Source of the DNA: PFJX01 sp044227325
GTDB taxonomy: Bacteria; Pseudomonadota; Gammaproteobacteria; Burkholderiales; Thiobacillaceae
Direction of reading: 5' to 3'
Length of the DNA: 64,000 nt
Assembly (NCBI GenBank): GCA_044227325.1
Contig: JBGAFI010000005.1
Location: 1 to 64,000, forward strand
Shown here: positions 23,017-31,295 of the stretch, one piece after another
Layout of the letters: each line of letters starts with the position of its first letter
Position numbering within the stretch: the first letter of the stretch is position 1
Made by a program: the position numbers and the translations under genes
Notes under the pieces: model-generated
Told to the model about the DNA's origin: nothing
What the model saw: the letters and a program-made list of their open reading frames with translations, nothing else
The model's database searches: none

Positions 23017-25797
23017 TCAAAGTTTGCCTCTCAGTGCCTTGGCTTCCTTTTCTTCAGGGAAACCTTGACCGGGTTTCAAAGCGGCTTCGAGTTCATTCTT
23101 CGCCGCCGCTTTGTCGCCGCTGTTATATAGGGCAACGGCAAGATGGTAGCGGATGGTTGGAACATCGGGCATTTTCGCCGAGGCTTTCCTCAGGATTGCC
23201 AAGCCTCTGGGTAGTTGTCCTCTTTCAACAAGGATCCAGCCCAAGGTGTCCATGACGGCGGCTTGGTCCGGGGCAAGTTTGAGCGCTTGCTCGGCTATGG
23301 CGATGTCTCTGGAGTCGTTATTGCGATGATAAAGATCGGCGAGATTGTTCATGGCCGGCACGTCGCCGGGGGCCGATTTCAAAATTGCCTCATATTGCGC
23401 GATGGCATCCGCTGGGCGTCCCGTGGCGGTGTAAGTTTCGGCGGCATATCTACGTACCGCAATATCCTTGGGATGACTGGAAAGCCAGGTATTCAGGCGC
23501 TTGTCCGCGCCCTTCGTGTCTCCCGACAGCAGGATGGCGCGATGCAGCTTGATCAAGGGGTCCGATTTCCCTCCTTTGCCCAGGGCAAGCTCGTAGGCAC
23601 TCACAGCGGCGGCGAAGTTTTTCTGGGAGGCGAGAATGTCGCCTTCACGCTCATATCCCAGAGGAGACCGGGGATTTTGCTCTTGCATGGTGCGGGCAAT
23701 TTTCCGGGCGGCATCCGGTTTTTTCTCGAGCAGCTCCAACTGCATGAGCGTTTCCTGAGCCTTCACGAAATCCGGCTTTAATTGAAGCGCCAGCCCGAGG
23801 TTTTCCCGCCCGGCACCATTTTGTTTGTTTCTCAGTTGGGCCAGCGCGAGTTGTAAGTAGGCTTGCGGCGATTGTTTGTTTTTCTCAACCAGCGTGCTGA
23901 AGCTGGCAATGGAGTCAGGCATGTTGCCTGTCGCGGCTTGCACGGAGCCCAGCAATGCAAGCGCATTGTCGTTGTTGGGGTTGGCCTTGACGGCTTGGCG
24001 CGCCAATTCCATGGCTTTGCCTGAATCCTTTTTGGCGAGGTGGTATTGGATCAGGCGTTCAACGGGCACCAGCGATTCGGGGTGTGCCTTGGATGCTTTT
24101 TCAAGCCACTCCAAGGAGCGCTTCTCCTGTTTGTCCATCGCCGCCAAATCAGCCAAGGCCAACATGGCCTGCAGGTTGTTCTGGTCTTTGGCAAGAATGG
24201 TTTCAAAGCGTTTGCGGGCAGTCGGCAAGTCCTTGTCCATCACGTCCAATCGAGCCAGGGACATGGCTGCGGGAATGAACGTGGGCTCTATGGCCAGCGC
24301 CCGTTCCAATTCCTTGCGCGCGCCAACCCGGTCCTGTTTGCCAAGCAACGCGATGGCGCGGAGGTTGTGGGTGACGGGATGATTGGGGAGCTTCTTCTCC
24401 AAGGCGTTGATCGCTTTCAGGGCTTCGTCGAATTGACTGCGCTGAATACTCAAGGTGATCAGGCCAAGATCGGCCCTGCCGGGTTTGTCGCTGAGCTTGG
24501 TCGCGTCCTCCAGATCGGCCATGGCTTTTGTGTCATCACCCATCTGCAAATGTGCCACAGCCTGCTTGGCCTTCAGCGCAGCGTTTTTCGGCGACAGTGC
24601 GACGGCGCGATCAAGATAGCTCATGGCTTTGCTGTATTCCTTGTTCTGAAAATAGATTTCAGCGGCAAGGTTCAGCATTTTGGGGTCTTCAGCGCCAGTT
24701 TTCAGGACCGATTCAAGAGTGGTCTTGGCGGCATTGATGTCCCCGGTTTTCAACTGGCTGGCTGCGAGCAGGCGTGCCGCCATGGCATTCTTGGCATCAA
24801 GGGCAAGAACTCGCTGGGAGTTTTTCAGGCTTTGTTCGTAATTGCCCATGCCAAAACTGACTATGCCTTGGGCGAGTATGGATGGCAGATGATTTGGTGC
24901 GGTCTTGAGAACGTATTGGAATGCCTCATTGGCTTCCTTGAGCTTGCCGCGTTGCAGTTCAAAGATGCCCCGGTAATATTTGACGAGAGGAACCTTGCCG
25001 GCAATTTTTTCCGCTGTTTGCAGTGATTTTTCGGCCTCCTGGAGGTTTCCGGCACGAAGTTGCAGGAGATGCATCGCCAAAATCGCACGGACCTGTTTGT
25101 CGTCTATGGCAACGATTTCTCGATAAACCTGTTCGGCTTCCTTGGTTTTTTGCTCTTGCTGAAGAAGCCCCGCCTTCATGTAGAGCGCATCTGTGTACTT
25201 CGCGTCTTTCTGCAAGGATGCGTCAATAAGCTGCATGGCCTCGGCTTTGTTCGTGTCGACCAGAGCGAGTTTGGCTTTAAACAAAAGCAGTTCCGGTAAG
25301 TCCGGAGACACTTGATTTGCGGCTTGTATCGATTGAAGGGCTTCGTCGCGTTTGTTTAAACCCATGAACGCCTCGGCACGCGCGACATGTATCAAGGCCA
25401 GGGATTTTGGGTTAAGTCCACTTGCGGGTACTGGAATGTCCAGCACCTTTTGAAGTTTTCCCTGTTTCTGCAAGGCAACGATCAGGCCGGGTAGGGCCGA
25501 TTCGTCACTGGCACCGAACTGTCTGGCCTTGGTAAATTCCTTCTCGGCTTCTGCATAGGAAGCGGTGGATAAATAGCTTTTTCCCAGTAGCAGCCGGGCC
25601 TCTTGGTTCTTCGGCTGTTCCTGCAAGGCGCTTTTTAGTTCGAGTATGGCGGCTCTGTACTCCGCCTTCTCAAGGTGGGCTTTGCCTTCCTGGAAATGTT
25701 GCTCGGGAGACTTTCCGCAGCCCGCCAGAGCGAGGGCCAGGAGAGTGATGGTCAGCATTGATGATGGTGGGGTACGAAAGCGCATGATGGTGTGCAA
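23017..25797 (-). CDS. prsT: PEP-CTERM/XrtA system TPR-repeat lipoprotein PrsT
   Basis: A 926-residue protein made almost wholly of TPR repeats. The N-terminus is a lipoprotein signal, with lipobox LALAGC near residue 27. Many 34-residue units can be read, such as EAQLLLGKSYL-type and YLDRAVALSPKNAALKAKQAVAH. This length and layout match PrsT, the large TPR lipoprotein encoded with prsK and prsR in PEP-CTERM/exopolysaccharide loci. Its exact job is unknown; a scaffold for polysaccharide or PEP-CTERM export is the usual guess. A start four codons later (ATG 25785) is equally possible. prsR and prsK lie immediately upstream on the same strand. Confidence 0.88.
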   Translation of the reverse strand: MHTIMRFRTPPSSMLTITLLALALAGCGKSPEQHFQEGKAHLEKAEYRAAILELKSALQEQPKNQEARLLLGKSYLSTASYAEAEKEFTKARQFGASDESALPGLIVALQKQGKLQKVLDIPVPASGLNPKSLALIHVARAEAFMGLNKRDEALQSIQAANQVSPDLPELLLFKAKLALVDTNKAEAMQLIDASLQKDAKYTDALYMKAGLLQQEQKTKEAEQVYREIVAIDDKQVRAILAMHLLQLRAGNLQEAEKSLQTAEKIAGKVPLVKYYRGIFELQRGKLKEANEAFQYVLKTAPNHLPSILAQGIVSFGMGNYEQSLKNSQRVLALDAKNAMAARLLAASQLKTGDINAAKTTLESVLKTGAEDPKMLNLAAEIYFQNKEYSKAMSYLDRAVALSPKNAALKAKQAVAHLQMGDDTKAMADLEDATKLSDKPGRADLGLITLSIQRSQFDEALKAINALEKKLPNHPVTHNLRAIALLGKQDRVGARKELERALAIEPTFIPAAMSLARLDVMDKDLPTARKRFETILAKDQNNLQAMLALADLAAMDKQEKRSLEWLEKASKAHPESLVPVERLIQYHLAKKDSGKAMELARQAVKANPNNDNALALLGSVQAATGNMPDSIASFSTLVEKNKQSPQAYLQLALAQLRNKQNGAGRENLGLALQLKPDFVKAQETLMQLELLEKKPDAARKIARTMQEQNPRSPLGYEREGDILASQKNFAAAVSAYELALGKGGKSDPLIKLHRAILLSGDTKGADKRLNTWLSSHPKDIAVRRYAAETYTATGRPADAIAQYEAILKSAPGDVPAMNNLADLYHRNNDSRDIAIAEQALKLAPDQAAVMDTLGWILVERGQLPRGLAILRKASAKMPDVPTIRYHLAVALYNSGDKAAAKNELEAALKPGQGFPEEKEAKALRGKL

Positions 25798-25829
25798 TCA
25801 GAAAAATTGGGAACGGGGAGGAATGTCGG

Positions 25830-27185
25830 CTACTTCAGCCCAAAGCGGTTCATCAGGTCATACAGCGTGGGCCGGGAAACTCCCAGTAACTCAGCGGCAT
25901 GAGCGATATTTCCATTGCAGCGCGCGAGCGCTTTCACCACCGCGCCCCGCTCGGCTTCGTCTCGGACCTGCCGCAGGTTGAGTGGCTCATTGTCGGCGGC
26001 TTCAACCGGCGCCAATCCAAGGTCGGCTTGGCTGACTTGCGGACCATCGGACATGATGACCGACCGCTTGATGGTGTTTTCCATTTCCCGAACATTGCCT
26101 GGCCAGGGATGGGACTCGATGGCCTGGATCGCGTCCGCGGAGAAGCCACGCAAGGCGCGGCCCTGGGTCTGCACAAAACGTTCGAGGAAGGCATGGGCCA
26201 GAAGGGAGCGGTCACCCTGGCGTTCCCGCAGGGGAGGGATGTGCACGCTGATCTCCGACAGGCGATAGAAAAGGTCTTCCCGAAACCGCCCGGTCTTGAT
26301 CAATTCCGCAAGGTTCTGATGGGTTGCCGCGACAACGCGGACATCCACGGGGATTTCGCCGCGCCCGCCCAGGCGCTCGATGACGCGTTCCTGCAGGAAG
26401 CGGAGCAGTTTGGCTTGCAGGGGCATGGGCAGATCGCCGATTTCATCCAGAAACAGCGTGCCCTTGTTGGCATATTCGATCTTGCCGATGGTCTGCTTCG
26501 CGGCTCCGGTGAAAGCTCCTTTCTCGTAGCCGAACAGTTCGGATTCCAGCAGATTTTCCGGAATGGCCGCGCAGTTGATGGCGACGAATTTTTCCTTCGC
26601 GCGGTTGGAGAGATCGTGCAGCCCCCGTGCGAGCACTTCCTTGCCTGTGCCCGATTCTCCGAGCAACAACACGGAGGCGTCGCTGGGGGCGACTTTTTCG
26701 ATGGTGCGGCACACCTTCAGCATTTCCGGGTCGTTGGTGATCAAGCCCTGCATGGGCTCCGACCTGCTGCGCGCGGAAAGCGCGCGATTTTCCTGCTCCA
26801 GGCCATAGACGCGGAATGCGCGGTCGATGACCAGTTTGAGAATCTGTTCTTCAAAGGGCTTATGGTAGAAATCGAACGCGCCCATGCCGATCGCCTTGAC
26901 CGCGTTGGTGCGGTCCTGGTTGCCCGTGACGACGATGATCTTGGTCGCGGGGCAGAGCTGGAGAATCTGTTGCAGTGTGGCCAGACCTTCCGTCGCGCCA
27001 TCGGGATCAGGCGGCAATCCCAAATCCAGAAGCACGACGGCGGGCTCGAAACGGCGCAATTGAGCCAGGGCAGACTCCCGGTCGCCCGACGCCAGCACTT
27101 CGTACTCTTCCAGGCTCCACTTGATTTGCTTCTGCAAGCCGACATCGTCTTCAACCAGCAGGATCTTGGGCGCTTTGTCACTCAT
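25830..27185 (-). CDS. prsR: PEP-CTERM-box sigma-54 response regulator PrsR
   Basis: A 451-residue NtrC-type activator. It has a receiver domain with phospho-acceptor Asp in VVLLDLGLPPDPDG and KPFEEQ near its end, then an AAA+ domain with Walker A GESGTGKE, the sigma-54 contact GAFTGA (in YEKGAFTGAAKQ), Walker B TLFLDEIGDLP and R-finger region. The C-terminal Fis-type helix-turn-helix is NIAHAAELLGVSRPTLYDLMNRFGLK (read in parts). Unlike NtrX at 56213, all ATPase motifs are intact. It overlaps prsK by four bases (ATGA). The predicted target in this window is the sigma-54 promoter at 15895. Confidence 0.92.
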   Translation of the reverse strand: MSDKAPKILLVEDDVGLQKQIKWSLEEYEVLASGDRESALAQLRRFEPAVVLLDLGLPPDPDGATEGLATLQQILQLCPATKIIVVTGNQDRTNAVKAIGMGAFDFYHKPFEEQILKLVIDRAFRVYGLEQENRALSARSRSEPMQGLITNDPEMLKVCRTIEKVAPSDASVLLLGESGTGKEVLARGLHDLSNRAKEKFVAINCAAIPENLLESELFGYEKGAFTGAAKQTIGKIEYANKGTLFLDEIGDLPMPLQAKLLRFLQERVIERLGGRGEIPVDVRVVAATHQNLAELIKTGRFREDLFYRLSEISVHIPPLRERQGDRSLLAHAFLERFVQTQGRALRGFSADAIQAIESHPWPGNVREMENTIKRSVIMSDGPQVSQADLGLAPVEAADNEPLNLRQVRDEAERGAVVKALARCNGNIAHAAELLGVSRPTLYDLMNRFGLK

Positions 27186-29245
27186 GTCGATATGGCCTCG
27201 TCAGCTGCGGACATGTAAGGAAGTCGAATGGTAAAGCAGGTGCCTCGTCCGGGTTGACTGGCGACTTGGATATCCCCTCCCAGTTCCTGCACATATGACC
27301 GACTTTCGTAAGCGCCAATGCCCATCCCGGTTCCTTTTGTGGAGGCGAATGGTCGGAACAGGCGTTCGCGGATGAAGTTGTCGTCCATTCCCACTCCGGT
27401 ATCCGTGACGGTGATCACCGCCCACTCTTCCTGCCGGACGAGTTTAACATCCACCCGACCCGTGTATGGGGTCGCTTCGATGGCATTCTGAACGATGTGG
27501 CCGATCACGCGGATTAGTCGTTCCCGATCTCCCCGGATATTCAAGCTCTCGGCCTGGATATCCAGGGTGGGTTTGAGACTGAAGGCATTTTTCGAGCGGA
27601 CGACGTCCTGCAACATCCGCCCCAGATCCACGATACCTTCGCTTGTCGCATCCGGTTCCTCGCGCAGTTTCATCAGCATGCGATTCATTCTGGTCACGGA
27701 GCTTTCAATGGTGGCCAACATGTCTTCCTGGAATTCGGGCTTGTGCTTGTGCTTGGCGGCATTGGCGAGAAGCAGGGAAAGTTGCGCGACGAGATTCTTG
27801 ATGTCATGGACGACAAACGCGGAGGCGCGATTGAACGATTCGAACTGGCGCGCGACGGTCAAGGCCTCGGCGGCGCGCGCCTGGGCCAGATGGGCGGTGG
27901 CCTGCCGGGCCGCCGTTTTCAACAGGTCGCTCATTTCCCAGTTGAATGTGGCTTTTCCCAGCGACTGGGCCAAGACCATGAACCCCATGAGTTGTTCGTG
28001 CCAAAGCAGCGGGATGACTAGCCAGACATCCTCGCGATCGGCCAGCCAACCGGGTGGCACGGCCTCTTCATAAGTGTCCTGCTGCGCGCGGTAGTCGTTC
28101 ATGTTCAACACCCATTGCCGCTTCTCCATGAAGCCGAGCAAAGGGTGAGCCACGGGAAGTTGGCCATCAAGATCGGACCAATTCCATTGAGCGATCCTCC
28201 GCAAAGGACCCTCGTCCTGTCGCAGCCACAACGCCGCCTGCGGACTGTCCACCAAGCGTGCCACGGCTTGCAGGCTCCGCTCATAGACATGGGAGCCCGG
28301 ATCGCCTTCCGTCAGCATGGAAGTGAAGCGGAGCCATTCCTCGCGATAGTCGTAGCGATAGCGGAAAAAGTGCTTGGAGAGAAACACGCGAACTCTCGCC
28401 CGCGCGGCGCCCGAGAAAAAGATCACCAGCAGGAGCACGCCCGCGCCGAACAGGAACACGGCTTGCAGCACCTTGCCCCAGTCGCCGCCGACAATGCGTA
28501 TGTAATAACCCGCCGCCGCCATGAGCAGCAGATAGATGCCGGCGCCGAGCAGGACGATGGTATGGAACGCCATGCGATGGGAGATGGCGACCGGCAGGCT
28601 TTCCGCCGGGCGGCGCCGATCTGAGATCCAGATCAGCGGCACCAGCATGGCGTTGACCGCGCCTCTGGCGGACCAGGTATCAAAAGATACCGCGGAAAAA
28701 AGCATGGCCTCCGAATAGAGATAAAAATCGAAGGCGAACATGCCGCCCAAGGCCAAGCAAAGAAATTTCAGGCTCCAGCGGTCCTGGGGTAGGGCGTTTC
28801 TGAACAATTGCTCGACCAGAACCATGCCAGCGATGGCCATGAGTGTGGGAAGCACGGCGCTGGATAGGTAGAGCAGCCTCGGCATGGGGAAGAACAAAGC
28901 GGCGGCCTGCGCGCACAGGGCCGCCGATGCAAGTACGCCCAGCCCTCGTCCCAGCGAACCGATGGAGGGCGCGCCCTGGTCCTTGCCCCGTAGCTCACGG
29001 ATGTTGCGCCACAAAAACCAAAGCCAGGCCAAATCCCGCAGGAGTTCGGCAATCGCGACCAATTCCCGGCCTGCTTGAAGCAAGGTTCCGAGCGCCTCGA
29101 GGCCCGCCCAGAGCGCGGTGATCGCGGCGGGAATATCCAGGCGGGCGGCCGCGCCGGACGGACGGCGGTGCGAGACGAACCAAAAGAGGGACAGCAGTGC
29201 GAATGCGGCGGCGCCCAGCCCGTAGCTCGCGGCCGCGACGAACAC
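27182..29245 (-). CDS. prsK: PEP-CTERM system sensor histidine kinase PrsK
   Basis: A 687-residue kinase. GTG 29245 is preferred: AAAGGAG stands eight bases upstream and the sugar transferase stop codon ends two bases before it, while an ATG at 29275 would overlap that gene. The N-terminal 270 residues form about eight membrane helices, followed by a GAF-like sensor domain (about 300-450). The kinase core has the phospho-accepting histidine in FVVHDIKNLVAQL, the N box IVQNAIEATPYTG and the G boxes DTGVGMDD and GTGMGIGAY. It phosphorylates PrsR. It is coupled to the sugar transferase gene upstream, so polysaccharide synthesis and its regulator share a transcript. Confidence 0.9.
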   Translation of the reverse strand: MFVAAASYGLGAAAFALLSLFWFVSHRRPSGAAARLDIPAAITALWAGLEALGTLLQAGRELVAIAELLRDLAWLWFLWRNIRELRGKDQGAPSIGSLGRGLGVLASAALCAQAAALFFPMPRLLYLSSAVLPTLMAIAGMVLVEQLFRNALPQDRWSLKFLCLALGGMFAFDFYLYSEAMLFSAVSFDTWSARGAVNAMLVPLIWISDRRRPAESLPVAISHRMAFHTIVLLGAGIYLLLMAAAGYYIRIVGGDWGKVLQAVFLFGAGVLLLVIFFSGAARARVRVFLSKHFFRYRYDYREEWLRFTSMLTEGDPGSHVYERSLQAVARLVDSPQAALWLRQDEGPLRRIAQWNWSDLDGQLPVAHPLLGFMEKRQWVLNMNDYRAQQDTYEEAVPPGWLADREDVWLVIPLLWHEQLMGFMVLAQSLGKATFNWEMSDLLKTAARQATAHLAQARAAEALTVARQFESFNRASAFVVHDIKNLVAQLSLLLANAAKHKHKPEFQEDMLATIESSVTRMNRMLMKLREEPDATSEGIVDLGRMLQDVVRSKNAFSLKPTLDIQAESLNIRGDRERLIRVIGHIVQNAIEATPYTGRVDVKLVRQEEWAVITVTDTGVGMDDNFIRERLFRPFASTKGTGMGIGAYESRSYVQELGGDIQVASQPGRGTCFTIRLPYMSAADEAIST

Positions 29246-29246
29246 G

Positions 29247-30632
29247 TCAGCGCACTCCTTTACCCAACACGACAACCTGGGTGGTTTGCAACAGGATCAT
29301 GAAATCGAGGAACAGGCTGTGATTTTTGACGTAGTACAGGTCGTACTGGAGCTTGTTCATGGCGTCTTCCACGCTGGCGCCATAGGGAAACTTCACCTGG
29401 GCCCAACCGGTGATGCCGGGTTTCACGCTGTGGCGGGCGTGGTAATAGGGAATCTGGGCGGAGAGTTCATTGACAAAGTACGGCCGCTCCGGCCGCGGGC
29501 CGACAAAGCTCATGTGTCCCAGGAACACGTTCATCACCTGGGGCAGTTCATCGATGCGGGTGCGGCGGATGAAGCGGCCGACGCGTGTGGTTCGGTCGTC
29601 CTTTTCCCGCGCCCAGACCGGAAGACCGTCTTTTTCCGCGTCGGTGAACATGCTACGAAACTTGTAAATGGTGAAGGGCTTGCCGAACTGCCCGATGCGT
29701 TCCTGGGTGTAAAAAACGGAACCCCGGCTTTCCAGTCGGATCGACAAGGCCGCCAGCGCCATGATGGGCGTGAAGAGCACCAGGAAGGAACCGCTGACCA
29801 ACAGGTCGAACAAGCGCTTGACCACATCCCGGGCCGATCCGGTGGTAAAGCCTTCGGAAAAGATCATCCAGCTGGCATTGATGGCTTCGAGAGGCAGGAT
29901 GCCGGTCTGGCGTTCGAAGAAGGCGGGCAGATCCAGGACATGCAGCCCACGCAGTTTGCATTCCAGAAGCTCCGACATGGGCAGGCCACCGCCGCGCCTT
30001 TCCCGTACCGCGACGATGATTTCCTCGACGTTGTTGCGTGTCGCGATTTCGAACAAGGTGCCTTCCTCATCCATGACCCGCTCATGGGGCACGTAACTGT
30101 GGGTTGCGCCCAGGGGCAGGTAACCCACGATGTTGAGTCCCTGGGCTTCGCCGGTGGCGGCGAGTTCCTCGATTTTCGCGGCCCGGCTGCCGGTGCCCAG
30201 AATCAGGACGCGTTTCTTGAACAGATCCGTTTTATCCCATTCCATGAACAGCAGACGAATCAACACCGCGGTGAAGATCGCCAAGGCAATCGCCGCGATA
30301 TATTCGGCGCCGACAGGAAATAGACCAGGCAGGGTATTCGCGCCCAAGGCGATGATGCCGGCGGAGATGAGGAAGCTGCCCGCGATGCGCAACAGCAGGC
30401 TGCTCAAGCCTTTTGTCCACTCCCAGTCGTAAAGTCCGAAAGTGGAGTTGAGCAAGGTGAGGAGGGCGGCGAACAGCCAGGGCTTGTAAGTAGATTCCAA
30501 GCCGGTCGGCAGGGAGGAAGCGCTGCCATAACGCTCAAAGGCGAATCCGCTGATGTAGTAGAAAATTAGAAATTCCACGACGGTGAGCAGCAACATGCTC
30601 ACCGGAATGTAGTGGCGGAAGAATCTAATCAT
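29247..30632 (-). CDS. PEP-CTERM/XrtA-associated undecaprenyl-phosphate sugar transferase (TIGR03013 type)
   Basis: A 461-residue polyprenyl-phosphate glycosyl-1-phosphate transferase that starts exopolysaccharide repeat synthesis on the inner membrane. Four or five N-terminal helices (to about residue 135) are followed by a Rossmann-like domain (KRVLILGTGSRAAKIEEL) and the catalytic domain beginning KRLFDLLVSGSFLVLFTPIM, with KFRSMFTDAE, RTRIDELPQ and MSFVGPRPERPYFV. The full-length form with FGLYDWEW in the first part is characteristic of the version found with exosortase systems. A TACAAT box at 30702-30697 is a likely -10, so this gene probably heads the operon with prsK and prsR. Confidence 0.9.
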   Translation of the reverse strand: MIRFFRHYIPVSMLLLTVVEFLIFYYISGFAFERYGSASSLPTGLESTYKPWLFAALLTLLNSTFGLYDWEWTKGLSSLLLRIAGSFLISAGIIALGANTLPGLFPVGAEYIAAIALAIFTAVLIRLLFMEWDKTDLFKKRVLILGTGSRAAKIEELAATGEAQGLNIVGYLPLGATHSYVPHERVMDEEGTLFEIATRNNVEEIIVAVRERRGGGLPMSELLECKLRGLHVLDLPAFFERQTGILPLEAINASWMIFSEGFTTGSARDVVKRLFDLLVSGSFLVLFTPIMALAALSIRLESRGSVFYTQERIGQFGKPFTIYKFRSMFTDAEKDGLPVWAREKDDRTTRVGRFIRRTRIDELPQVMNVFLGHMSFVGPRPERPYFVNELSAQIPYYHARHSVKPGITGWAQVKFPYGASVEDAMNKLQYDLYYVKNHSLFLDFMILLQTTQVVVLGKGVR

Positions 30633-30696
30633 GGCGGCCGTCAGGTATTTGGAGTTGTTGGGTTCTGCGAGTCGGGTTCAGCGAAATCCGGCGCCG

Positions 30697-30702
30697 ATTG
30701 TA
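30697..30702 (-). promoter_or_regulatory. Candidate -10 box for the sugar transferase-prsK-prsR operon
   Basis: TACAAT on the minus strand lies 64 bases before the sugar transferase start. The -35 region is weak (no close match to TTGACA at 16-18 bases), so confidence is limited. Confidence 0.35.
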
Positions 30703-30722
30703 GCCTGTGCCGCGCGTTGAGG

Positions 30723-31295
30723 TTATGCGCCCGGAGGCGCGAGCTTTGCCAATTGCGTCATCGTCAGGCGTGGACGGCCGCCATTCTGGGCATGATGCGG
30801 TTCGCCGGAAATCAGGCGGACCTGCACATCGGCGGGCTCCGCGTACAACAGGTAGGCCATGCGGCCCGCGCGATCCTGAATCTTGAACTCGATGCCTTCG
30901 TTGACGAGAAACTGCTCGAAATCCTTGCTGGAATCCGCGGTGATTTCCAACTCGATCAGGCTGTGTTCCGAGACGGCGCCGGTAGCGACGGCACCGGTCA
31001 AGATTGGCTGGAAACGCTGGAAAACCCTCATGACAGCCAAGGCCTGCTCCCGAAGCGCGGACAGGGTGGCGGCTTGCTCGACGGGGTCATAGAGATCCTG
31101 GCGCTGTATCAGTGCCTCGTCGACCTCTTCGTTGCTGGGAAGCCCCTGGCTTTCCGGCAAGCCGAGCTGCCGGGCCGCCTTGCGCTTGGCCAGGCTGTAA
31201 TCCTGAATGCCGTGCTCCGCGATGAATTGCGCCGCGAGATCGGCGATTCGGGCTCGGGATTGCCTGGAGCGTGCGTCCCGGGGGGGCATGATCAA
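30723..31295 (-). CDS. Conserved protein coupled to PBP1A, nucleotidyltransferase-like fold suspected
   Basis: A 190-residue protein. The N-terminal 60 residues (IADLAAQFIAEHGIQDYSLAKRKAARQLGLP, read in parts) are helical and strongly conserved in betaproteobacteria as I recall the family. The middle reads LTGAVATGAVSEHSLIELEITADSSKDFEQFL, which has the feel of a minimal nucleotidyltransferase (GS-like turn, then E.E on a strand). ATG 31295 overlaps the mrcA stop codon (ATGA), so the two are translationally coupled; ATG 31289 is the alternative. Relatives have sometimes been named as a Mur ligase, which the size and sequence do not support. The function is unknown. Confidence 0.6.
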   Translation of the reverse strand: MIMPPRDARSRQSRARIADLAAQFIAEHGIQDYSLAKRKAARQLGLPESQGLPSNEEVDEALIQRQDLYDPVEQAATLSALREQALAVMRVFQRFQPILTGAVATGAVSEHSLIELEITADSSKDFEQFLVNEGIEFKIQDRAGRMAYLLYAEPADVQVRLISGEPHHAQNGGRPRLTMTQLAKLAPPGA

